A stretch of 64,000 bases of DNA from Chondrosia reniformis (lineage: Eukaryota; Porifera; Demospongiae; Chondrillida; Chondrillidae): NCBI GenBank assembly GCA_947172415.1, contig OX359195.1:4687501-4751500 (forward strand). The letters run 5' to 3'. Shown piece after piece: positions 45,701 to 56,456 of the stretch. The position numbers and the translations under genes are program-made. The notes under the pieces were generated by a model that did not search any database, was not told the DNA's origin, and saw nothing but the letters and a program-made list of their open reading frames with translations. Numbering within the stretch: position 1 is the stretch's first letter; each line of letters begins with the position of its first letter.

Positions 45701-46865
45701 TATATACAATCAAGAAGAGTGTTTCAGTAATTGATGGTTATCAAATGAAATTATGAGGTGATTAAAGGAGAAATATTATTATCTTCACTGGCTAGTGTTG
45801 GTTAAAGGATAACCCAGGCCTATATAGGTAGGTCTCTCTGTAGTTGTTAATTCAGACATATAATATATATACATCCAATGAAGATGATGTACTGAATGCA
45901 TATATACTCACAAGAATGTACAGTGTTCTCCCTCTTAGAGGGTATATACGTAGGGGTATTCACAGTCACGAATTACTTTAAATCATTAAGGCAATATTTA
46001 TAGATGTCTGCATGTTATTAATGTACCTATAAGTTTAATCATATAGAGGTTACATAATGCAAACGAAGCGAGCAGAAATATTTGGAGTATTTTACTACAT
46101 ATGAAAAGGATGGAAATCACTGTAACGTGCAGATGAGGTTAACTAAATAACATTTCCGTACTTATATCCGTTCGGCGTACGCGATTTGAAAAGAAAGAAT
46201 ATCGGGGAATTGAGCCTACTGCTGGTTAACCACTTGAAAACACTAAATTGGACTCTAATACTACGCCGATAATCAAATTACGGTATATTGAGTTGCTCAT
46301 ATAAACATGATTACTGGTAAGGTGCATACATAGAGATTTGTGGGCGCTATATGTATATAGAAGCAGACCATGCTATATATACAACTGCCTTACCTGTATT
46401 CATTGTATTCCTTCAGTGAACAGATTACATGTTTGTCCTCAGTGATAAATCCTTTACTGGAGAGTTTCTTGATCATGTTTGGACTTGTAAAGTAGTCACA
46501 TAGATGCGGATCGTGAAGGCTGTTGTACTCTGAAGAGAAGGAAACATACTCTTGCGGAAATGAGAGATCAAATAGCCCATTAGTCGACTTCAATTTCTAG
46601 AAAGGAAAAAAATAAATAACTTAAGGACATGGTTAATAAATCTTCATATACATGTCAACCATTTCTATAGGAAAACGGCCGCTGAAATATTTTACAAATA
46701 ATCAGATATTTGCACCAAGAATATAGGGCAATGCCTTACCGTCTCACACAGCCGACTAGTCACAAGTGTGCATTTTCCTCGAAGTTTAGGCAAGGCTGGA
46801 ACCTGAATTTCAATTTGTTTTTGTGACTTTTGCCTAGAGGCATCCTCCTGCTTTGTTGTGCTCAT
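42782..46865 (-). CDS. FSIP2-like coiled-coil protein (572 aa, nine exons)
   Basis: Exons (minus): 46740-46865, 46394-46596, 45576-45693, 44819-45019, 44624-44734, 44240-44387, 43759-44023, 43446-43554, 42782-43219. All phases close, 1719 nt. Residues about 28-110 carry the segment known from fibrous sheath-interacting protein 2 and its invertebrate relatives: PALPKLRGK, SSEYNSLHDPHLCDYFTSPN, GFITEDKHVICSLKEYNEYR. Next is a long, highly charged coiled coil (RRREEDDVMAKKS to KILQQSQE), then a Ser/Thr-rich and acidic tail. Vertebrate FSIP2 sits in the sperm-tail fibrous sheath and is much longer (thousands of residues). This short form keeps the N-terminal module and probably acts in a flagellum or cilium. 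No enzyme motif. Confidence 0.75.
45102..45358. mobile_element. Tigger-like MITE in FSIP2-like intron
   Basis: Starts cagtcgaacccagtcaatgg after TA and ends taagcgggttcaactg; the ends are imperfect inverted repeats. About 256 bp, non-coding. Confidence 0.55.
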
Positions 46866-48580
46866 GTTTGAACAGGCTTAATTAAATGCAGCCGTTTCCA
46901 TTGGTTGAAACAATTACGCAATTTTTATTATTTAAAAAAAGATATATTAGTCTGATGTAATCAGACCCTAAACTTTCGCAATTGACAGCTACAGACGCTT
47001 TCCTATGTATGGATGGACCAGACCAACATCAGTATTTTCTAAAAGATTTGTTTGGCGTATTAATATTCAGTTAAAGGATTTACGTATACGTGTATTGTAA
47101 TTCATTAAATTGGCAGCTATATAGCCTACTTCTTTGCTATATTTGTTGCTCCATTTAAATTGTCAATGTGTGTACCGTATACGTCCTGATAGAAGCCGGG
47201 CTCAAATAGAGGCCGGGGGTGCCGAGGCCAATTCTTTATTAGAGGCCTCTCGATCGATACGGTTTGTGCTCCGTGGGCAACTGTGAGGTGTGACAACCGC
47301 TACGCATGAGCTTCTTGCTGCAAGCGAACGATGTCTAAGAGGAAGTCGTACGATGTCTCCTTCAAATTGAAAGCCAACAACGCTCTCTTTCACGACAGAA
47401 GTAGGCGCTTACGAATCCGGACTGGCGGCCATGCTCCTCCCCACGCGCGAAGAGACGCTGATTTTATATTGGAAACAAGGCTAGGTATCAGACGAATATT
47501 CAGGTAATTTTATAGAAGCCTGGCTCGAATAGAGGCCGGGTCAAAACTGCCTGGAAAGAAATAGAGGCCCAGCCATATAACTATTGCTTTGACTCTAATT
47601 CCTTCCTCTTGGGATAACACCTTAATATGCCCTATATATACCTAAAAATCAAAAGATCTAAAATTATATTTACATGCAGTATGTACAATCATCGTAAATC
47701 TCATTCATTCTCATTAATTTTTGATCCATTGTAATTAATGCACACACACTCCCTGATGGCCCTGCACCCTACCAGTGATTTGTAAACCCACCATGGGTTG
47801 CGCTATTCTTTACTGATCATTTCAGTTATAGCATGCATGTCACATTAACATTATTATTATTATTATTATAGGTGATAGGTATTATAGGTGAGTGAATCCC
47901 TCTTGGTCTGCAGTTCCTTCTTCTGATGTTTGGTTGCTTCACCTTGCAGTTTTCTCCTCTTGATGTAGTTGAATTGGCAAATAATTGCAGTTAAACAGGC
48001 CCTGTATACCTTTATAGCTAAAATTGTCCTATATATCTACCTGGACTGCAGCTGGACCAGGGTCTGTATATATACATACAGGTGGGATTGGGCAAGTTAT
48101 GTATAGAGATAACGATTTTGACGATTTTCGTAAATTTATTTAGTATTGAATTGAATTAATCAGGATGAGCAAAATTAATTACATAATCGTAGTTAGCTAT
48201 ATATAGATTAAGCATAAAGAGATACATATGATACATGTATATGGGTTAATTGTCATCAATTCAACTTGACATTAGATTAACCTGTAGTATAGTTTTCTTT
48301 TTTATAGTGCATGACTCATGGGCCCAAATTTGGCCTTGTGCTTTTTTGCTTGTGCATGTCACCTTAAAAAATATTATTAATTTATATTATTGTATAGATC
48401 ATATATGTATATGTATATAGATTAACCATAATATGTAGGTGACTGTAATTGTTGCAACATGCACTTGTACAAAGTATAGTGTAAAATGGCTATCACACAG
48501 CAAAGTTCAAATTCTACAATGGTTTTACAAAAATACAAAATTTGAAATGACCATATGCATACTACTGCAGTTTCACAATG
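46866..48580. other. Intergenic with transposon debris
   Basis: Holds the FSIP2-like promoter side, a pogo-type element fragment (47175-47570), a short (ATT)n run near 47852 and AT-rich DNA. No host gene recognised. Confidence 0.45.
47175..47570 (+). mobile_element. pogo-type transposon fragment, copy 1
   Basis: Starts with tagaagccgggctcaaatag then aggccggg, and carries an ATG at 47331 with MSKRKSYDVSFKLKA, the N-terminus of a Brinker/CENP-B-type HTH found in pogo-like transposases. A second end (tagaagcctggctcgaatag then aggccggg) is at 47515. The coding sequence is lost after about 20 codons. Related to 51295-51583. Confidence 0.65.
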
Positions 48581-51167
48581 TCAGATAATTGAGTAAACTT
48601 TGAAACATACTAACACTATAAGTGAAAACATACAGAAAACTATAAAAATAATTTTTAGAGCATCATTCCTTTCATTAAATAGAAAACTAAAATTAGCAAG
48701 CATGTGTCCATGAATTACCAACTTGAAACAGATACTGTTGAAGAGGTAATTTCCAATTTTGGGAGTATAGCATTGTGCATTTGCCCATTCTATCAATGAT
48801 CGTCGAATACTTTGTCTATCTTCATCAGAGCCATTTTTAAGAAGCCAAAATCCTGTATTTACAAAGTATTCTGACTTAAGCAGACCATCTTGTGGCTGAC
48901 AAGGGTGATAAGCATAAACCTCATTCAGGTTTGGAATGTTCTTGTTGGTGCAATCACGTCTGCAAACGTGAAATGGTGCTAGGATGACTACTTTTAATTC
49001 TTCTTTATCAGTGGAGCCATAATACATTGTGGTGTTAGCTACATCAATGTTTATCCAAGTGGGATGGACAGCCTCCAAAGCTTTGTTAATCCGTATCTGA
49101 TCATCTAACAGGCTATCTGGCAGTTTTAGTACTGCTTCCATCAACAGAGCTGTATATAATATATGCATATTATACTACAAGACAGTGAAACAATATATAA
49201 ATGGTCTATTATATATATAGCTAATGAATTAACACTTGGCAATGCATGAATCTGTACATGTTTATCTATACAGATAGCATACAGTATTTTGGGTCCAGGT
49301 TGTCCAGACAAGACATTCCAATCAGTAACTTACAACACAGGATCAAATGTCAGGTTCAGACGGCATGAACCCCTTTGAACAACCACGTTTCACAAGGTTC
49401 AAAGTATGTATAAACTTGGAAAGGGGCCCAGGTTAAAAGTATGAAACCCGTGAAATTAATCTATTAGCACACACTTGAGCACCCTAGGGCTGTTCAAGAA
49501 GTTTCTAATATGTTTCATGCCATATGAATCTGAAATTTATTCCTGTGCAACATTTACATCACCATGCATATGCATTGGTATAACCTTTTACCGATTGCAA
49601 TGTTCTGGACAAGTGACCCAAAAGTACTGTATATATATGTGCCATGAATTAAGATTAAGATTTCAATGTATGTAGTGCACATTTTTATGTATTATAGAGG
49701 GCTAGTACAAGACATATATATATACCACCTGAGCCAAAGGTACGTGGTATATAATACCTTGTATATACAGTATGAGATAGCCTAAGGGCATAATTAATTT
49801 TATTAACAAATTATAGCCAACTAATTTAAAATCACTAATGAATCAGATGTGCCCTAAACACATTTTTGTGCATATTTGTGTTGCTATAGGTATATGAAGT
49901 ACCACGATCATGACTCTGCTTTAAGTTATATTATAGGATGGAGCCTTGGCTGCCTGCATGCATGCACAGCTGAATGGCATGTCAATTAAAAACAGTTACA
50001 GCCCCTCACCTCTATAGGCTATAACTAAATACATGGTTTGCAATTGATCATGATGTGTGTATATTACTAAATGCATGAGATATACACAATTAAGCCTATA
50101 TTGAATGTAATCTGATCCAAAGTATGTAAGATTCTTACGTACAAGAACCATTTGTCCCATTGAACAAGACCATTCCCATTCCAATTGTCTGTTTCCATGT
50201 AAAAAATCCCAAATCAAGTGGATACCTGTCATATGCAGCAACAATGTCTACACCAAGTCTAAACATTGTAGCAATTCTATCAAAAAGTATGGAAGGATCC
50301 TTTAATGGAAGACTATCAACATCGTATAGTAACACATTATATTTTAAATCAACAAGATTCTTGATAACTAAGAGTCGGAGCATCCAAATCTGATCCTTTG
50401 GCTGTATGTTGTGATTACTAAAGACACTACTGTAAAGAATAAGGGGGTAGAAAACATCTTAGTATTTATGTTGTGTTATACTGATCATCATGAGATATGC
50501 ACATGTACATTTTCTAATTTACATGCATGTCATTGAGACACATTAAGGTATATATACTATCATTAGTTAAAATATTTCCCACATTAAGACATCATGTAGG
50601 AAATTTTCAATTTTATATTAAATTGTTGACAATGCATTGCATGAAATCCTTATATATTATATAGACAATTCGTCCCACAAACTCCAGCTACAGAGTGCAT
50701 ATAGGCTGCATGATGGAATGTGCATATATAACTCACTCTAAATTAACATATAAATTTCGAACCGATATACTATCCAAGAACGTCTGTGTCCTTACGTCTG
50801 TAGTGAGAACGAAATACTCATTCCAAGGTGGCTTCAAATTTTTAGAAGCGTAGCAGAACCAGTTAAACATGAGATCCGTGTACCTTCCACCACTACTGAA
50901 TAATAGTATAATATTCTTGTGCGGTAGAGAAGACAGAGACAAATTAACTGCCTCTAAAAGGCTACGAGGAATCCATGCCTTGTTCATTATCGAACTGTCA
51001 AAGGTCGCTGGTACGACGTGTAGCTTATTTTGTGCCAAATCATTCAAATCCATCGAGAATTTCCGAAAGGGTCGCGTAAAACAGACCGTTTCTATTAAGA
51101 GAATAACTCCGATTGCAACTAACAATTTTTTGTAAGTCGATCTAATCCTGAGAGCCTGAATCATCAT
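48581..51167 (-). CDS. Type II membrane glycosyltransferase (nucleotide-diphospho-sugar transferase fold), 428 aa
   Basis: Exons 50737-51167, 50143-50429 and 48581-49149; phases close (1287 nt) using GTACGT as second donor. A signal anchor (LLVAIGVILLIETVCF, residues 15-30) puts the catalytic part in the Golgi lumen. Conserved text: IILLFSSGGRYTDLMFNWFC, YNVLLYDVDSLPLKDPSILF with the metal/nucleotide-binding DVD at 180-182, and GMGMVLFNGTNGS. The pattern fits the DxD-containing Nucleotid_trans (GT77-like) family; donor and acceptor sugars cannot be told. Unusual: a second hydrophobic helix near the C-terminus (IIFIVFCMFSLIVLVCF). Two Met codons (51167, 51164) are possible starts. The frame is open to 51539 upstream, but that part is transposon sequence. 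Confidence 0.82.
49150..50142. other. Glycosyltransferase intron 2
   Basis: AT-rich intron. The part next to exon 3 (49150-49690) is shared with the duplicated segment at 52149-52540 and, inverted, with 55150-55440. No coding sequence. Confidence 0.6.
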
Positions 51168-51294
51168 ACTAGACTGCACACTCCACCGTGTGATTACCGT
51201 GTTGGTTGGCGGCTTATATAACTTTTTCTTTCGTGATGTTTGTGAGGAAATCCGTCCTCGCTTAGTGCTCCAAACCGCATAATCCCTACTTACC

Positions 51295-51583
51295 GTATAT
51301 GGCCGTCTAGAAGCCGGGGCTTCCGAGGCCAATTCTTTAATAGAGCCCGGGTCTCGAATAGTGACCGGGTTCGCCGGATCGATACGCAAGGCCTCTCGAT
51401 CGACACGGTTTGTGCTCCGTGGGCAACTGTGAGGTGCGACAATCGCTATACGCGTGAGCAAGCGAACGATGTCTAAGAGGAAGTCGTACGATGTCTCCTT
51501 CAAATTGAAAGCCGTTAAGTGCGGAGAGAAGAAGAGCAAGGAAGTGGCTGCTCATCGTGTTCATTGTTGTCTTCAGCTGTCAG
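51295..51583 (+). mobile_element. pogo-type transposon fragment, copy 2
   Basis: tagaagccggggcttccgag marks the end. ATG at 51469 begins MSKRKSYDVSFKLKAVKCGE then KKSKEVAAHRVHC, and a GTAATG donor-like site lies at 51584. It is directly upstream of the glycosyltransferase start and abuts the duplicated exon 3, so it may be involved in the duplication or supply promoter sequence. Confidence 0.7.
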
Positions 51584-52148
51584 GTAATGGAGTAAACTTT
51601 GAAACATACTAACAATATAAGTGAAAACATACAGAAAACTATAAAAATAATTTTTAGAGCATCATTCCTTTCATTAAATAGAAAACTAAAATTAGCAAGC
51701 ATGTGTCCACGAATTGCAAACTTGAAACAGATACTGTTGAAGAGGTAATTTCCAATTTTGGGAGTATAGCATTGTGCATTTGCCCATTCTATCAATGATT
51801 GTCGAATACTTTGTCTATCTTCATCAGAGCCATTTTTAAGAAGCCAAAATCCTGTATTTACAAAGTATTCTGACTTAAGCAGACCATCTTGTGGCTGACA
51901 AGGGTGATAAGCATAAACCTCATTCAGGTTTGGAATGTTCTTGTTGGTGCAATCACGTCTGCAAACGTGAAATGGTGCTAGGATGACTACTTTTAATTCT
52001 TCTTTATCAGTGGAGCCATAATGCATTGTGGTGTTAGCTACATCAATGTTTATCCAAGTGGGATGGACAGCCTCCAAAGCTTTGTTAATCCGTATCTGAT
52101 AATCTAACAGGCTATCTGGCAGTTTTAGTACTGCTTCCATCAACAGAG
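51580..52148 (-). pseudogene. Duplicated last exon of the glycosyltransferase
   Basis: About 97% identical in protein to 48581-49149 (differences such as LLDDQIR to LLDYQIR, IRRSLIE to IRQSLIE, KLVIHGH to KFAIRGH), with the same TATACAG acceptor and stop. The homology runs on into intron 2 sequence to about 52540, so it is a DNA duplication, not a retrocopy. It lies upstream of the parent gene with no upstream exons of its own. Still open, so it could serve as an alternative last exon only if another gene splices to it. Confidence 0.85.
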
Positions 52149-52540
52149 CTGTATATAATATATGCATATTATATTACAAAACAGTGAAACAATATTAATA
52201 GTCTATTTTATAGAAAGTATGTATAAATTGGAAAGGGGGTTAAAATATTAAACCTGTGAAATTAATCTATATTAGCACACACTTGAGCACCCTAGGGCTG
52301 TTCAAGAAGTTTCTAATATGTTTCATGCCATATGTAATCTGAAATTTAATCCTTACAGTGTGCAACTTTCATTAGAATGACATCACCATGCATTGGTATA
52401 ACCTTTTATGATTACCAATTGCAATGTTCTGGACAACTGACCCAAAAGTACTGTTATTTGTGCCATGAAAATTAAGATTTCAATGTATGTACATAGTGAG
52501 GGATACCACCTGAGCCAAAGGTATATATATTGACTGAGGC

Positions 52541-53038
52541 TTGCAGGAGTATTTAAATCGGGTTTTTAATACTAAAAATGTGGAAAAGACAAAACTACGT
52601 TGGATAATAACCCCATGGCTCCCTCCCCTGTATATATTTCATATTTTCATATATCTCCTGGATATCTTATTTGCTTTCTTTTATTACCTTTATTGTATAC
52701 ATACATCTATATTATCTATATAACCCACATCATCCCACTCTGTAAATCACCCTTCATCCTTTATTTCACTTGAACTATAATATAATGCACCACCTTCGAA
52801 CTCAGTGCTTGTGTATGTGACTGTCTGGGAAGTGCGGCCTGGTAGCCTTAAGTGGCGATGGCTTAATGCGCCCAGGCAGTCGGGCTATGTACCTGGGCGT
52901 ACAACCTGGTAGCCTTAAGTGGCGATGGTTTATACGTGTCCAGGTATAGCCCTGTGCCACCTTCGGTTTGCATTTTATACATCAGTTGTATATATGCATG
53001 GGCACTATAATAATAATAATATATATATATATATATAT
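52541..53038. other. Intergenic with a short direct repeat
   Basis: Contains two copies of cctggtagccttaagtggcg then atgg about 60 bp apart (52840 and 52899), each with nearby agg-cag-type flanks, and a TA microsatellite at 53018-53040. No gene. Confidence 0.5.
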
Positions 53039-54016
53039 AATCAAGTACTACACAGTACAAGTTACAAATTTAAGAGATCCAAGTGACTATGTAATATTAA
53101 AATTACAATCAAGTACTAGCTACACAGTGCAAGTTACAAATTTAAAGAGATCCAAGTGACCCCTAGGATAATCAGTATTTTAAACAGTACAAGACTTTAG
53201 TCACACTAGTACTGTTGCAGGCTTTGAAATCCTCAACTACTGCATAGAGAGTAGTAGTTGATACAGATCATCCAATTGCAAGGTAGAACACATGGCCTAC
53301 CAATTACCTTTTCACACCTTAGTATAGACTGAAGATGATGCATCTGCATGCCATATATCAACAAAGGCTTCAGTATTAAAGGGGTCTCAGCTAATAACCA
53401 CAGCAGATTTGATTTGCCTTGTGAGGGAGCTAAGAACACCGACGGTTGGTTGCATGCATTGGCATAATCAACAGGGTTAGAGACCATTTTGTAACTTGTA
53501 CACAAGGGACATCATATACGTATATAAAGGCCTTGGCCTTTTATGTCCCTTGTGTACAAGTTACAAAATGGTCTCTAACCCTGTTGATTATGCCAATGCA
53601 TGCAACCAACCGTCGGTGTTCTTAGCTCCCTCACAAGGCAAATCAAATCTGCTGTGGTTATTAGCTGAGACCCCTTTAATACTGAAGCCTTTGTTGATAT
53701 ATGGCATGCAGATGCATCATCTTCAGTCTATACTAAGGTGTGAAAAGGTAATTGGTAGGCCATGTGTTCTACCTTGCAATTGGATGATCTGTATCAACTA
53801 CTACTCTCTATGCAGTAGTTGAGGATTTCAAAGCCTGCAACAGTACTAGTGTGACTAAAGTCTTGTACTGTTTAAAATACTGATTATCCTAGGGGTCACT
53901 TGGATCTCTTTAAATTTGTAACTTGCACTGTGTAGCTAGTACTTGATTGTAATTTTAATATTACATAGTCACTTGGATCTCTTAAATTTGTAACTTGTAC
54001 TGTGTAGTACTTGATT
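53039..54016. repeat. Very long perfect palindrome: 474-bp arms, 30-bp spacer
   Basis: Left arm about 53039-53512, right arm about 53543-54016, exact reverse complements wherever compared. Inner edge aagggacat / atgtccctt, outer edge aatcaagtactacacagtac / gtactgtgtagtacttgatt. Each arm contains direct repeats of caagttacaaatttaa(a)ga then gatccaagtgac. An identical 90-codon frame (MCTSYKMVSNPVDYANACNQ start) appears on both strands simply because the arms mirror. Outside the right arm a diverged unit of the same repeats continues to about 54080. Confidence 0.9.
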
Positions 54017-54165
54017 GTAATTTAATATTTTATATATTTGCTAGTAACTTGCACTGTGTAGTGTACTTGAGTGTAATTAGCTAACAAAGTATTTCACTAT
54101 ACTTATAGACATTCGCTATAAGCAATTTCGTTACTGTATGTAGTACACATGGAAAACGTACTAAC

Positions 54166-54365
54166 ATGGATAAGAATAAAGCCTAGTTGAAAGTCAGCAA
54201 TATGAATTTACTAATTCTGGACGTTTCGACCCAGAGGTCTTCATGCATCAGCAATATATGAGGAGTGGGAATACAATTCAGTATAAATAGGAAATTAGTA
54301 AATTCATGTTGCTGACACTCAACAAAGCTTTATTCTCGTAATGATCGCAACAAACACTCCTAATT
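54166..54365. mobile_element. MITE family A, copy 2
   Basis: Same ends and centre as 25010-25212 (gaatttactaattctgg, cagaggtcttcat, ttagtaaattcatgttgctg, gctttattctcgt). Non-coding. Confidence 0.8.
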
Positions 54366-55149
54366 CCTACACATGGACAAGTAAAAATATTAACAGATAA
54401 CGTAAGAAGAGAAGGCAGAGCTTAAATTACCAAAGTAATACGGTCGACCAAACGAATCCAGTCTTTCGCATCAATATAGGAACAACTCTGCCTCAAACTT
54501 GACGGGAACGTATACAAAAACGCTTTATCTAACCTTCGCTACAACTCGCCTGTTCGGTAGCTCCTTCTCGTAGGAGAGCGTCGACTTGTCATAGCCGTTC
54601 TCGAAGGATGATCTTCTTTAGCAACGAGTCGGTGACGTTGACGCAACGTCACATGATTCACAAAATGTGTGTACGGAGCGACATACGAAGGTGTTGGTGA
54701 CGCATTAGAAAAACATCACAATACATCACCAGCTTGCGCAATCGTAACTTTGAATTCTTCATTATATCTTGATTATTTTGCTCATTTAATTAAGCAAAAC
54801 TTCGTCAGACGTTTCTTATACACATGTACCATGATATATGTTGATTTCACAGTTATCTGACAAATTGAAATTTTTTTATCAATATAACACATTGTTTGCA
54901 TATAAATTTCCCATAGGTTTTCTATAGTCCTATGGCCTTTTATATGCAGACTTTGTCCTCTGTTTTCTAACAAACGGAGGCCTAAATTAAAAATTCCTTA
55001 ATTTAAAATGAGTTTTATACCCTAAACTTTATGATGATATGCCCATTTTGTTTCTAAGTGCTTTCTTGGAGCCATATGAATTAATTATATTATATTATAT
55101 TATATTATATTAGATTAGATTACCTTAGTATATTGTAACTTGTACTGTA
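54366..55149. other. Intergenic, no gene recognised
   Basis: A less AT-rich patch at 54440-54700 shows no extended frame. 55085-55115 is a (TATAT/TTATA) run. No feature assigned. Confidence 0.4.
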
Positions 55150-55583
55150 TATATTACCTTGTATATATATACGGCATGAGATAGCCTAAGGGCCTAATTA
55201 ATTTTATTAACAAAATTTTGTTTGAAACCTGCCTATTCAAAGAGTTTCAAATAGGTTTCTGAAACCTGACATTTGATCCTGTGTTGTGAGTTACTGATTG
55301 CAATGTCCCGTCAGGACAACCGACCCAAAATACTGTATGTTATCTCTACAGATTAACATGTACAGATTCATGCAAGTGTTAATTCATTAGCTATAATAGA
55401 CCATTAATATATTGTTTCATTGTCTTGTAGTATAATATGCATATATTATGTACAGCTCTGTTGATGGAAGCAGTACTATATAAAACTGCCAGATAGACTG
55501 TTAGATGATCAGATTCGGATTAACAAAGCTTTGGAGGCTGTCCATCCCACTTGGATAAACATTGATGTAGCTAACACCACAAT
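55150..55583 (+). pseudogene. Inverted third copy of glycosyltransferase exon 3 start and intron
   Basis: 55150-55440 matches the intron 2 end in inverse orientation. 55451-55583 then repeats the beginning of exon 3 (gctctgttgatggaagcagt, ttggaggctgtccatcccac, ttggataaacattgatgtag) with a small insertion (tata) that breaks the frame. It stops at the insertion point of a MITE at about 55590. Confidence 0.85.
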
Positions 55584-55596
55584 GTATGCATGCATT

Positions 55597-55950
55597 CATG
55601 GTTTTATAAATTTGTCAAATCTGTCCATTTACGTGAACTGAAGTTGCTGTAAACTCTTGTTGCGGATTAATTACCGTATATGTCCAAATAGAAGCCTGGG
55701 TCTCTATTTCTTTACAGAGAGTTTTGACCCTAGGTAATTTAGCATGGGGTATAAAATAGACTAGGAAATGTTGCACCCAGGATGCAACATTTCCTGACTT
55801 TATATAGGGGGTGCCAAATAGTCTGTGACACCGGCCTCTATTCGAGCCCGGCTTCTATCTGAATTTTTGTCTGATACCTAGCCTTGCTTCCAATATATAA
55901 TCAGTTCACCTAAATGGACAGATTTGACAAATTTATAAAACCATACATGA
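55597..55950. mobile_element. MITE with about 45-bp TIRs, pogo-like debris inside
   Basis: catggttttataaatttgtc, aaatctgtccattta pairs with taaatggacagatttgacaa, atttataaaaccatacatg at the other end. The interior contains agaagcctgggtctctattt and ggcctctattcgagcccggc, the termini of the pogo-type fragments at 47175 and 51295. It interrupts the exon 3 copy. Confidence 0.7.
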
Positions 55951-56022
55951 AAAATCTAAGATACCATTTTCCTACATGCTATATGCCTAATCTGTAAAAG
56001 AGCCTATAGGGGAACTAAACCA
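55947..56022 (+). repeat. Dispersed repeat, copy 2 of 3
   Basis: catgaaaaatctaagatacc to taggggaactaaacc; see 7557-7622 and 63687-63763. Confidence 0.75.
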
Positions 56023-56456
56023 TGCATGCATGCATGCATAATTGCAGTCCGAATTACCCCAAGTGACTGAAGACGCGTTGAACTTCCGGTTAGGGTAATA
56101 GATACGTAACACTTTTATAATCCCATTTGCTACCTCCCAGAGTCTAGGACTGTACCAAAGAGTATGGTACCATAGTACTCTCTATATTTATGTAGGGACA
56201 GGTGTCATAGTCATTAATGACTCCCCCACTGAGGGACTCCCCAGTATGTTACGGTACTGGTTGTCTCGTTCCAAAATAGACTGAAAAACGCCGCAACAAG
56301 GCTATGTAGAATTAAATAACACTTGAAGGCAAGCGACCGTGTTACGCTGGTAGCTACATGAACGAACTTTAAGTGTCTGGTTTTCGTGAGAGTAGCTACA
56401 TACTACGAGTACTACCCATGTAGAATTAGAAGAGGGTGTGGACAGCTGAATTGCAA
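56023..56456. other. Promoter region of the acyl-CoA synthetase gene
   Basis: Contains a (catg)n palindrome at 56022-56040. Presumed 5' UTR/promoter; no other motif assigned. Confidence 0.35.

Noticed and set aside
53233..53822. Two identical 90-codon ORFs on opposite strands
   Set aside because: They are the same sequence mirrored by the palindrome; no family resemblance or codon signal supports coding.
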